Below, one piece after another: positions 6,091 through 13,181 of a stretch of 13,181 bases of DNA (its first letter is position 1; each line of letters starts with the position of its first letter). Under the pieces are notes generated by a model. It was not told the DNA's origin. It saw nothing but the letters and a program-made list of their open reading frames with translations, and ran no database searches. Location of the stretch: positions 1 through 13,181 of the forward strand of contig CAMPGT010000098.1 in the NCBI GenBank assembly GCA_946885665.1. The letters run 5' to 3'. A program made the position numbers and the translations under genes. This DNA is from an uncultured Chitinophagaceae bacterium (GTDB taxonomy: Bacteria; Bacteroidota; Bacteroidia; Chitinophagales; Chitinophagaceae).

Positions 6091-8222
6091 TTGTCTGGTA
6101 ATGCAAATGCAATATAACTGTCTCCGCCGTGTGCGCCCAGTTTTGTTCCGCCGCAGGCTATCACCACGTATTGCTTTCCGTTCACCTCGTAGGTGCTGGG
6201 AGTGGCGAATCCGGCCGCAGGCAGCTTTGTTTTCCACAGCAGCTTGCCGTTCTTTTTATCGTAGGCCCTGAAAAATCCATCCTTTGTGCCCGCAATGAAA
6301 AGCAGTCCGCTGGCGGTAATCACGGGTCCGCCATAACTTTCGGAACCCGTTTGCGGTATGCCTTTCGCCTCCAGTTCGGGTGTTTCGCCGTAGGGTACTT
6401 TCCAAACGTAATCACCGGTATTTAAATCGATGGCGTTTAAGGTGCCCCATGGCGGCCGCACTGCCGGGTAACCGTTGCTATCGAGGAACTTGCTGTATCC
6501 GGAGATGGAATACGATGCCATTTTTGTCTTTTCCGGCTTATCGAGCCCTGGTTCCTTAGACAGTCCGGGCTCTTCTTTTTCATCGCCGAATAAAAATGCT
6601 GTTACGGCATCTGTTTCTTTTTCGTTGAACTTTGTGAAAGCCGGCATCATTCCTTTACCATTTTTGACGACGTTCGACACCTCGTCGCGCGTGCGCCGGC
6701 CGCCAATATTCAGCAATGACGGAAAACCGCTGGCAGGGTTCCCCCTTCTTTCGGTGCCATGGCACGAGGCACAGTTGGTAATGTACAGGCTCTGTCCCGA
6801 GGTCATGCTGATGTTTTGATCTTTTTCGGGCGACAGTCCCAAAGAGATGCGCCACGCCATTTCATTACTGTTGAGGTATAAAATCCCATCGGGATCCACG
6901 GCTGCGCCACCCCATTCGGCGCCACCATCCAGGCCCGGATAGATGATGGTTCCCTTTTCGCTTAACGGGGTGAAGGGCCCTTCCGAGCGGCTCTTCTTCA
7001 ACAGATCCAACAGTTCCTGTTTGTTTTCGGCATAGGGGCTGATATCATTTTCAGTGAACGTCTGCCGGGCATAAGGTTCGGGTTTGACGGGCAGCGGCTG
7101 AGTGGGCCAACTGTGTTCGCCGGGAATATCTGAAGCGGGAACAGGTGTTTCTTTGATCGGGAACAGCGGTTCGCCGGTTTCGCGGTTAAAAACATATACA
7201 AATCCCTGCTTCGTGGTTTGCGAAACCGCGTCGATGCGTTTACCGTCGCGTGTAATTGTAATCAGATTTGGGGGCGCCGGCGGGTCGCGGTCAAGAATGT
7301 CGTGTTGAACAAACTGGAAGTGCCATTTCCGTTCGCCCGTCCTTGCATCCAGCGCCAGCAGCGTGTTGGCAAATAGATTTGCACCCTCGCGGTTGGCGCC
7401 GTAAAAATCGTAGGCGGCGGAGCCTGTGGGAACAAAAATGATTCCGCGTGCGCGATCAACCGACATGCCCGCCCAGTTATTTGCCGCGCCCGCACCGGAT
7501 GTATTCTTATAAGCCTCCTTTGGCCAGGTTTCATATCCGGGTTCTCCGGGATGAGGGATGGTATGAAAAACCCAGGCAATTTTCCCGGTCCTGATGTTAA
7601 AGGCCTGCACATAACCCAGCGCCGCATCCGTTCCTTCGGAAAGACGAAGAGGCATCACAATAAGATCCTCAAACACGGTTCCAGGAGTATTCGACATTAC
7701 CATCTTGTCGGAAGCGGTTTCACCGAGGCCGGCACGCAGGCTCGTGCGGCCGTTCTCACCAAAACCTGCAACCGGCTTACCCGTGCGCGCATCGAGCGCA
7801 TAAAGCCACGGGCCGCTGGTATAAAGAATTCTTTTATCGTCATTATCTTCCCAATAGGCCACGCCCCTGCTGGTGCTATAGCCGTCCGATCCTTCAGTCT
7901 TCCCTTTCCATATTTCCTTTCCTGTGGCAGCATCGAGCGCAAATGGCCTGGTGGTGGCCGTCATGCCATACAACACACCATCCACGACAATCGGGTTGCA
8001 TTGAATCTGTCCGGAATCGAGGGTGTGATATTCCCATGCAACCTGCAACTCCTCAACATTGTTCTTGTCGATTTGTTTCAACGGTGAGTAATGGTTGCGT
8101 TCGGGTCCGCCGAGATATTCGCGCCATTCATTTGTTCCGTAAGCCGGTTTTTCAGAACCGGGTGTGCATGAGTAGAAGGCAAATAATAGAAAACAGCCTG
8201 CAGGTAACAGATAATTTTTCAT
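6087..8222 (-). CDS. PQQ-dependent dehydrogenase lipoprotein with internal cytochrome c domain
   Basis: 711 residues. A lipoprotein leader ends at Cys19 (FAFYSC), placing it on the periplasmic side of a membrane. The body is a beta-propeller with repeated docking motifs of the AxDxxTGKxxW type at about 95, 142, 207, 290, 344, 597 and 653. NNWAGMSVD (248-256) and QHDILDRDPPAPP (306-318), which includes the HD pair at 307-308, match the active-site segment of the glucose/quinate-type quinoproteins. Within the propeller, residues about 473-546 form a cytochrome c domain: CASCH heme site at 484-488 and axial-ligand region GKGMMPAF at 522-529. It should oxidise a sugar or alcohol with PQQ and pass electrons to its own heme. 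The substrate is unknown. The gene starts 24 bp after susD and overlaps the next gene by 4 bp. No PQQ biosynthesis gene is in the window. Confidence 0.92.
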   Translation of the reverse strand: MKNYLLPAGCFLLFAFYSCTPGSEKPAYGTNEWREYLGGPERNHYSPLKQIDKNNVEELQVAWEYHTLDSGQIQCNPIVVDGVLYGMTATTRPFALDAATGKEIWKGKTEGSDGYSTSRGVAYWEDNDDKRILYTSGPWLYALDARTGKPVAGFGENGRTSLRAGLGETASDKMVMSNTPGTVFEDLIVMPLRLSEGTDAALGYVQAFNIRTGKIAWVFHTIPHPGEPGYETWPKEAYKNTSGAGAANNWAGMSVDRARGIIFVPTGSAAYDFYGANREGANLFANTLLALDARTGERKWHFQFVQHDILDRDPPAPPNLITITRDGKRIDAVSQTTKQGFVYVFNRETGEPLFPIKETPVPASDIPGEHSWPTQPLPVKPEPYARQTFTENDISPYAENKQELLDLLKKSRSEGPFTPLSEKGTIIYPGLDGGAEWGGAAVDPDGILYLNSNEMAWRISLGLSPEKDQNISMTSGQSLYITNCASCHGTERRGNPASGFPSLLNIGGRRTRDEVSNVVKNGKGMMPAFTKFNEKETDAVTAFLFGDEKEEPGLSKEPGLDKPEKTKMASYSISGYSKFLDSNGYPAVRPPWGTLNAIDLNTGDYVWKVPYGETPELEAKGIPQTGSESYGGPVITASGLLFIAGTKDGFFRAYDKKNGKLLWKTKLPAAGFATPSTYEVNGKQYVVIACGGTKLGAHGGDSYIAFALPDK

Positions 8223-8246
8223 TCAATAAATACAAATTTTCGTTGG

Positions 8247-9794
8247 TTAGTAGCCGGGGTTTTGTACCAACGCCGGGTTTGCGGTCACTACGTCAAAAGG
8301 TATGGGAAATATTCGATATTTCTCATCCGAAGCAGGCTTCTCCCACCATTCGTTGTTGAACGTGCCAAAGCGGACCATGTCTTCCCTGCGGTGCATTTCA
8401 TAAGCCAATTCACGTCCGCGTTCGTTGAGCAGTTCGTCGAGCGTCAGTGTTGCCGTTGTGTAATCGGCATCGCCGGCATCAAAACTTCTTTCCCTTACCT
8501 GGTTCACCAGGCTAACGGCGTCGGCGGTGGCGGCTCCGCCGTTCATCCTCATCAGGCACTCCGCTTTCATGTACAAAATATCTGCAAGGCGAAAAATCAC
8601 CATGTCATTGCTCATGCTTCCAAGGCCGGCATATTCTATTTCATATTTCATGTTCATGGCTCCCTGTGCTTCACCGCCGTCGTAGTTGATGAGCATATCT
8701 ATGTATGGTGTTACGGTCATCGGTTCGCCGTTCCAGTCGAGTATATCCTCCTCGTCACCATCTTCATTGGTAAATGTTTGCGGACCCACTGCCCACTGTT
8801 CGATGCGATGGTCATTGGGCTGATACAGGTTGTAAAAAGATTCCTGCGTGCTGATCTTGTGCCATCCATAATATTCAACGCCATATTTTGCGAAGAGTAT
8901 GTTTTCATGAAAATTCTGCTCGATGAAATTAAATTGCTGCGCATTGGTGGCATCGAACGGAACCACATAAATATTTTCATTGCTGCTTTCATTATGCACA
9001 AGGAACGGGTCGTTCCACTTTTCGTCGAGGCTGTAGTCCGAACCGATTACCTGGTCGCACGCCGCGATGCAATCCTCCCAACGTGCTTCTCCGGTAAACA
9101 CTTCAGCATTCAAATACAATTTGGCCAGCAGTGCATAGGCCGCCGAACGGGTAAAATGGCCATACCATCCGGCATCGCCCTTCTCACCCAACTTGTCAAT
9201 ATTGTCTTTTATTTCCTTTTCAATGAAGGCAAATACTTCGGTACCCGATTTGGTTGGCGGACTGTTTTCTCCAACATGCTCAACAATGGGAATGTTCCTG
9301 AAATCGCTAAGCGCCCAGTAATAGTGCAGCGCCCTCACCATCTTTATCTCCGCAATCATTTGTTCCTTGCTTACCGGCAGGTCCATTTTGCTCAGGTCCT
9401 TATCCTGTACCGCATCAATAAAATAGTTGCAGTACCCTATTGCCTGGAACATGTTCTGCCACTCACCCAATATCCACGAATCGCTTGAGGTCCAGGTGTG
9501 CTGGTGAAGCCTGATCCACGCCCCTTCCTGGTCGATGTATCCATAACGGACAGGCACAACCGCCTCGTCGGTGGGAAATTCCTGCAAGGCAAAGTGTACC
9601 TGGTAAACATGCGTTTGCATGAAGCTGTAAGGCAGCACGTACGCCGCCATCACTTCGTCGGCGCTGCCAAAGAAATTGTCGGCGTCGGCATCACTGTAAA
9701 GCTTTTCGTCCAGCTTGGTGCAACTGCTTGCAACGACGGCAACCGTCATTATGCAGGCAAGCAGCGATTTATAAAATCTGTTCTTCATATACAT
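8247..9794 (-). CDS. SusD/RagB-family outer-membrane nutrient-binding lipoprotein
   Basis: 515 residues. The leader ends at a lipobox VASSC with Cys25, followed by the charged stretch TKLDEKLY seen in surface-exported Bacteroidota lipoproteins. The rest is the all-helical SusD fold: TPR-like N-terminal half (ADNFFGSADEVMAAYVLPYS near 38-57, ALHYYWALSDFRNIPIV near 155-171, AYALLAKLYLNAEVFTGE near 220) and the RagB/SusD C-terminal domain with LADILYMKAECLMRMNGG, VNQVRERSF, LLNERGRELAYEMHRREDMVRFG and a final RIFPIP...NPALVQNPGY. SusD proteins form the lid over the SusC channel and bind the substrate at the cell surface. Two ATGs six bases apart (9794 and 9788) are possible; the shorter form, starting MKNRFYKS, is equally good. 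The gene follows susC by 12 bp. Length is normal. Confidence 0.95.
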   Translation of the reverse strand: MYMKNRFYKSLLACIMTVAVVASSCTKLDEKLYSDADADNFFGSADEVMAAYVLPYSFMQTHVYQVHFALQEFPTDEAVVPVRYGYIDQEGAWIRLHQHTWTSSDSWILGEWQNMFQAIGYCNYFIDAVQDKDLSKMDLPVSKEQMIAEIKMVRALHYYWALSDFRNIPIVEHVGENSPPTKSGTEVFAFIEKEIKDNIDKLGEKGDAGWYGHFTRSAAYALLAKLYLNAEVFTGEARWEDCIAACDQVIGSDYSLDEKWNDPFLVHNESSNENIYVVPFDATNAQQFNFIEQNFHENILFAKYGVEYYGWHKISTQESFYNLYQPNDHRIEQWAVGPQTFTNEDGDEEDILDWNGEPMTVTPYIDMLINYDGGEAQGAMNMKYEIEYAGLGSMSNDMVIFRLADILYMKAECLMRMNGGAATADAVSLVNQVRERSFDAGDADYTTATLTLDELLNERGRELAYEMHRREDMVRFGTFNNEWWEKPASDEKYRIFPIPFDVVTANPALVQNPGY

Positions 9795-9806
9795 GAGTTG
9801 TAATGT

Positions 9807-12800
9807 TTAGAAATTCACATTCACGCCAAGCGTGAAACCGCGCGTGCTCGGAAAATAACCGTAGTTCGACTCCAATCCCGGCCCGTCAGTGACCTCTTCA
9901 TTGGGATCCGACGGATAATAGTTAAGCTGCAACTCCGGATCGGTGCCCGAAAAGTTGGTGATGGTTGCCAGGTTCGTTGCCGTGAAATACACGCGTATGT
10001 CCTGCAGGTAGTTGCTTTTTTTCAGCGGCAGCGTGTAACCCACTGTAAGGTTGTCGATCTTCATGTAACCGCCGTCTTCAATGTAGTAGCTCGAGAAGGT
10101 TGGCGCGTCCAGTATTTTCTGGTTCAGTGCCGATTCAAAAAGATTGTTCCTGGTGAAGAAGGTCCAGTTTTCATGAAACATTCGCTTACCGTTTACCGAT
10201 TTGAATCCAAGTGCGCTACGCAGCAATATGGATGCATCAAAATTTCCGAAAGTGAACATACTGGTGAATCCGAGGCTGTATTTCGGAATGCTGTTACCGA
10301 GGTAGGCAAAGTCATCTTCGCCAATTTCACTTGCTTCCACAGGTTTGCCTTCACTGTCCTTAAACATCCACAGGCCATCTTCGGTAAAGCTGTCGAATAC
10401 CCTTCCATAAAATACTGCCACTGGCTGTCCGGGCGCCAGCCTTTGAATGGATACGCCCTCCGTTACCCTTGTGATGTTGTGGGCACTGCCAAAGAACTGG
10501 TCGCTGGTTACCGAATTTATCTGGTTCCTGTTGTATGCTCCCGTGAAAGTAGCCCTCCAGCTAAATTTGCCGGTATTGATCAAACGCGCATCCAACATGA
10601 GTTCCACGCCTTTGTTTTCCATTTCGCCGGCGTTGGCGAAAATAGTAGGAAGGATTTGTGCCGGCAGTTGCGCAGTATAATTACCAACGAGGTTTTTGAT
10701 CTTCCTGTTGTAATAGTCGATGGAACCGGTCAGCCATCCGTTCTTCAGCAAGGAGAAATCAATGCCGATATTGACCTCTGTTTTGGTTTCCCATTTCAAC
10801 AACGGGTTGGCGTTTATCGTGGGGCCATAAGGAAGTATCCACGTGCCGTTGCCGGGTTCACCGAAATAACTGTTCTGCGAACCGTTGAAAAAAGGACCGA
10901 TGGTGGAAAGAGACTGATAGGGACCGAGGCTTTCCTGGTTGCCCGTTACACCGTAGCCTGCGCGTAATTTTAAACTTCTGATCGCGGATGAACCTACAAG
11001 AAAGTCTTCGCGGCTCAATATCCATCCGCCGGATACGCCGGTGAACGTTCCCCATTTGTCGTTTTCTCCCAAAACCGAAGTACCCTCTCTTCTTACACTG
11101 ACGTTCAGCAAGTATTTCTGCTGAAAGTCATAGATAACCCTGCCAAAATACGCCAGCAATGTTCTCTCATCGGCGCCGCTTCCCACAAAAACACCTGTTC
11201 TGTTGGCATTGTTGGAAACATTGTTCAAAGCGTACCCCGCGCCAAGATTGTAGAAACGAAATGCATCGGTGATAAAATCATTGTTGCCGGCGCTTAACTC
11301 TTCGTTGAATATGTTCTGGTAAGAGTAACCGCCAATGATGTTCACACTATGCTCCCCGAACGTTCTGTTGTATCCGACCGTGGCTTCCACCACATTGTTG
11401 GTCACCTGGTTCTCTCTTCTCGATGCCTGGCCGTTTATTCCATTCAATTGCTGAAAGAAATCCTGGTTGCTGGAATACATGCCGTTGAGAAAATCATTTT
11501 TTATCAGCGAATAAGCCAGAGACGCAGTTAATTCCGGAAGTATATGATAGGTAAGGTTAACGGTGCTGAGAAATTTCTTTTCTTTATTGTTGGTGTAATT
11601 ATGTTCGGTGCTGGCCACGGGGTTCCACTGCAAGCCAAAAGGAATGTCGAAGCGTTCGTAAAAGGTGCCGTCGGGATTTTTTACCGGATAAGTTGGGTTC
11701 ATGTTAAGCGACTGTGCGATGGCGCCGTAGTTGGCAAAGTCCCTGTTCTCAAAGGCGTTTACGAGCATGATCGAAAAGTTGAGCTTGTCGTTCAGGGCCT
11801 TGGTATTGAGCCGGAACGTGCCGTTCACAAATCTTCTTCTTGATTTTAGATCGATACCCTGGTTGTTGCGAAAATTAAGAGAAGCATAATAAGTCGTTTT
11901 TGCATTTCCGCCGCTCAGCGATAAATTGTGCGAATGGCTTACCGGCGTTCTTGTCACTTCGTCGAACCAGTCGGTGTTGGCACCGGCGTCATCAACATCC
12001 ATTCCGTTGTCTTCGCCAAATTTTATATACTGCGCGGCGTCGAACACGTCGTATTTCTTCGCGATCCTGTCGGTGGTGATATAACCGCTGTAGCTCACTT
12101 TCGTGTCGCCCGCCTTTCCTTTTTTAGTGGTCACGATGATTACGCCGGCGGTGGCGCGCGAGCCGTAGATAGCGGCAGCGGAACCATCCTTCAGCACATC
12201 GATGGAGGCGATGTCGCCCGGCGCAATGGTTTGCAGGTCGCCGCCGGGGATACCGTCAATGACTATCAGGGGTTGGGAATTGCCTTCGACAGTGGCAGGG
12301 CCGCGCAGTGAGAAATCAACCGTTGCATTAGGATCCGATCTGTTGGTATTGCTGGTGGCAAGACCGGCCACTTTGCCGGCGATCAGCGTCATGGGATCAT
12401 TGATTTGACCGGTATTGAAATCTTCTGCCTTGATCGTTGCAATGGAACCGGTTACTGTTTCCCGGCTCTGCGTTCCATATCCAATTACCACTACCTGTTC
12501 GAGCGATTGGTCGGTTTGCACTAATTTGATGAGGATAGAATTACTTTTTTCTTTGACGGAGAATCCTTTGATGGTATTTGTTTCATATCCCACATACGAC
12601 ACTATAAAATTGTAGGAGGTGCCAATCTTAAGTTTATCAAAAACGAACACGCCCTTTTCATTCGTCATGGCATTCGAGATGTCGTCTTTGTCACCCACAT
12701 TCGTAGCCGTTACCGAAACGCCTGAGAGCATCTCGCCGTTCTGAGAAATAACGGTGCCTGTAACTGTCCCTTCGCTGTTCTGCGAATAAGCAGGCGGGTG

Positions 12801-12872
12801 AAGAACGAAAACAAATATGAACCAAAGCAGCAGCCTGAACTTTGGTTGTAAAACAGCAGTACGATTTTTCAT
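9807..12872 (-). CDS. SusC/RagA-family TonB-linked outer-membrane transporter
   Basis: 1021 residues. Sec leader MKNRTAVLQPKFRLLLWFIF... ends near AYSQ (31). A carboxypeptidase-regulatory-like beta-sandwich (about 36-118: GTVTGTVIS, VSYVGYET) is followed by the SusC signature LEQVVVIGYGTQSRETVTGS (124-143), the plug domain with PLIVIDGIPGG, IDVLKDGSAAAIYGSRATAGVIIVTTKKG, and a long beta-barrel ending in an aromatic residue (GVNVNF). It imports a ligand held by SusD using TonB energy. There is no N-terminal STN (secretin/TonB) signalling domain, although a FecR-like gene lies directly upstream. An upstream TTG at 12896 would extend the frame by 8 residues, but the ATG at 12872 with its lysine-rich n-region is the better start. 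The gene begins 25 bp after the FecR-like stop, with no promoter visible between. Confidence 0.95.
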   Translation of the reverse strand: MKNRTAVLQPKFRLLLWFIFVFVLHPPAYSQNSEGTVTGTVISQNGEMLSGVSVTATNVGDKDDISNAMTNEKGVFVFDKLKIGTSYNFIVSYVGYETNTIKGFSVKEKSNSILIKLVQTDQSLEQVVVIGYGTQSRETVTGSIATIKAEDFNTGQINDPMTLIAGKVAGLATSNTNRSDPNATVDFSLRGPATVEGNSQPLIVIDGIPGGDLQTIAPGDIASIDVLKDGSAAAIYGSRATAGVIIVTTKKGKAGDTKVSYSGYITTDRIAKKYDVFDAAQYIKFGEDNGMDVDDAGANTDWFDEVTRTPVSHSHNLSLSGGNAKTTYYASLNFRNNQGIDLKSRRRFVNGTFRLNTKALNDKLNFSIMLVNAFENRDFANYGAIAQSLNMNPTYPVKNPDGTFYERFDIPFGLQWNPVASTEHNYTNNKEKKFLSTVNLTYHILPELTASLAYSLIKNDFLNGMYSSNQDFFQQLNGINGQASRRENQVTNNVVEATVGYNRTFGEHSVNIIGGYSYQNIFNEELSAGNNDFITDAFRFYNLGAGYALNNVSNNANRTGVFVGSGADERTLLAYFGRVIYDFQQKYLLNVSVRREGTSVLGENDKWGTFTGVSGGWILSREDFLVGSSAIRSLKLRAGYGVTGNQESLGPYQSLSTIGPFFNGSQNSYFGEPGNGTWILPYGPTINANPLLKWETKTEVNIGIDFSLLKNGWLTGSIDYYNRKIKNLVGNYTAQLPAQILPTIFANAGEMENKGVELMLDARLINTGKFSWRATFTGAYNRNQINSVTSDQFFGSAHNITRVTEGVSIQRLAPGQPVAVFYGRVFDSFTEDGLWMFKDSEGKPVEASEIGEDDFAYLGNSIPKYSLGFTSMFTFGNFDASILLRSALGFKSVNGKRMFHENWTFFTRNNLFESALNQKILDAPTFSSYYIEDGGYMKIDNLTVGYTLPLKKSNYLQDIRVYFTATNLATITNFSGTDPELQLNYYPSDPNEEVTDGPGLESNYGYFPSTRGFTLGVNVNF

Positions 12873-12897
12873 ATCGCTCAGTTTTGGTAATGACAAG

Positions 12898-13181
12898 TTA
12901 TTGTTGCGATTTTCTCAATTTGAATTTGCTCTGCTCCTGCAGTAGTTCCAGTCCATTCATTTGTGCGATCACTTTCAGTACTATGGCCAATGAATCGTCT
13001 TTCGATACCGTGCCGGTGAAGTTCATAGCGTCCAGTTCCTCATGGTCAAAATTTATTTCCGTATCGAAGAAATCGGAAAGTTTGGTCATCACGTCGCTGA
13101 GGGAACTGTTCACAAACGTCAGGTTCGGCGACACTGTTGCGGCCACCGACGGCGATTTACGCTTACCTGATTTTTGTACCA
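12898..13181 (-). CDS. FecR-like anti-sigma/sensor protein, C-terminal (DUF4974) part
   Basis: The frame is open from the window edge to a TAA at 12898-12900 and gives 94 residues of the C-terminus. The segment after a basic linker (KSGKRKSPS) reads NLTFVNSSLSDVMTKL, EINFDHEEL, FTGTVSKDDSLAIVLKVI and ends KFKLRKSQQ. This is the pattern of the DUF4974 domain that closes Bacteroidota FecR proteins, an STN-like fold. FecR proteins sit in the inner membrane, sense the loaded outer-membrane transporter and control an ECF sigma factor, which is usually encoded just upstream. The Trp-x-x-Gly lead-in common before the domain is absent here, and the N-terminal sigma-binding and membrane parts lie outside the window. 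A free-standing STN-like protein is therefore an alternative. It lies 25 bp before susC, so it appears to be the first visible gene of the operon. Confidence 0.72.
   Translation of the reverse strand, partial: VQKSGKRKSPSVAATVSPNLTFVNSSLSDVMTKLSDFFDTEINFDHEELDAMNFTGTVSKDDSLAIVLKVIAQMNGLELLQEQSKFKLRKSQQ

Noticed and set aside
6091..6237. Longer N-terminus (49 residues) for the TIM-barrel protein.
   Set aside because: The extension is very basic and lies inside the quinoprotein coding region in another frame. The ATG at 6090 with an ATGA overlap and a Tat-like leader is a better start.
8262..9488. A 408-codon open frame on the + strand, antisense to susD.
   Set aside because: The - strand protein is an unmistakable SusD. 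The antisense translation has no recognisable motif and an odd composition, so it is a shadow frame.
10173..10967. A 264-codon open frame on the + strand, antisense to susC.
   Set aside because: It lies wholly inside the SusC barrel region and shows no family pattern.
12873..12896. TTG start for SusC giving 8 extra residues.
   Set aside because: The ATG at 12872 begins a normal Sec leader with a positively charged n-region. The TTG adds nothing and sits 1 bp from the upstream stop.
12898..13146. Reading the 82-codon frame from a GTG at 13146 as a complete small protein (a detached STN domain for SusC).
   Set aside because: The frame stays open beyond that GTG to the window edge, so a truncated FecR-like gene is simpler. 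The idea is kept only as an alternative.

Overview
The window looks like a chromosomal segment from a member of the Bacteroidota, most likely the Chitinophagaceae/Sphingobacteriia side. The reasons are a SusC/SusD pair behind a FecR-type (DUF4974) C-terminus, lipoprotein and Sec leaders typical of the phylum, start codons without Shine-Dalgarno sequences, and a TAnnTTTG-type promoter element. Family-level assignments come from reading motifs by eye; no database search was run.

Left edge (1-1068): the last 31 codons of an HU-family DNA-binding protein on the + strand are followed by a strong bidirectional intrinsic terminator (120-147). Convergent to it on the - strand is a secreted DUF1080 (3-keto-disaccharide hydrolase family) protein (181-948). 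A 120-bp divergent intergenic region (949-1068) separates it from the next gene.

Middle (1069-2241, + strand): a polytopic DUF1624/HGSNAT-like membrane protein. Its last 14 bp overlap the end of the operon that faces it.

Main block (13181 to 2228, all - strand): eight tightly packed genes read as one operon. In transcription order they are FecR-like protein (C-terminal part only, cut by the window edge), SusC-type TonB-dependent outer-membrane transporter, SusD lipoprotein, PQQ-dependent dehydrogenase lipoprotein with an internal cytochrome c domain, sugar phosphate isomerase/epimerase-like TIM barrel, FAD-dependent GMC oxidoreductase, secreted nucleoside hydrolase, and SemiSWEET sugar transporter. 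Gaps are 25, 12, 24, -4, -4, 40 and -4 bp, and three junctions are ATGA/GTGA overlaps. The operon promoter lies outside the window.

Working model (inference): SusCD captures a glycosylated or ribosylated small molecule. The oxidoreductases oxidise the sugar, with electrons leaving through the heme domain of the quinoprotein. The TIM barrel and perhaps the nearby DUF1080 protein cleave the activated keto-glycoside. The nucleoside hydrolase acts on an N-riboside and SemiSWEET moves the freed sugar across the inner membrane. A GMC oxidase paired with a TIM-barrel protein resembles the 3-oxidation/deglycosylation route known for C- and O-glycosides. Having this pair, a quinohemoprotein, a nucleoside hydrolase and a SemiSWEET under one SusCD is the most unusual aspect of the window. 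No tRNA, rRNA, CRISPR array, insertion sequence or integrase was seen, and no gene-free stretch exceeds 120 bp.
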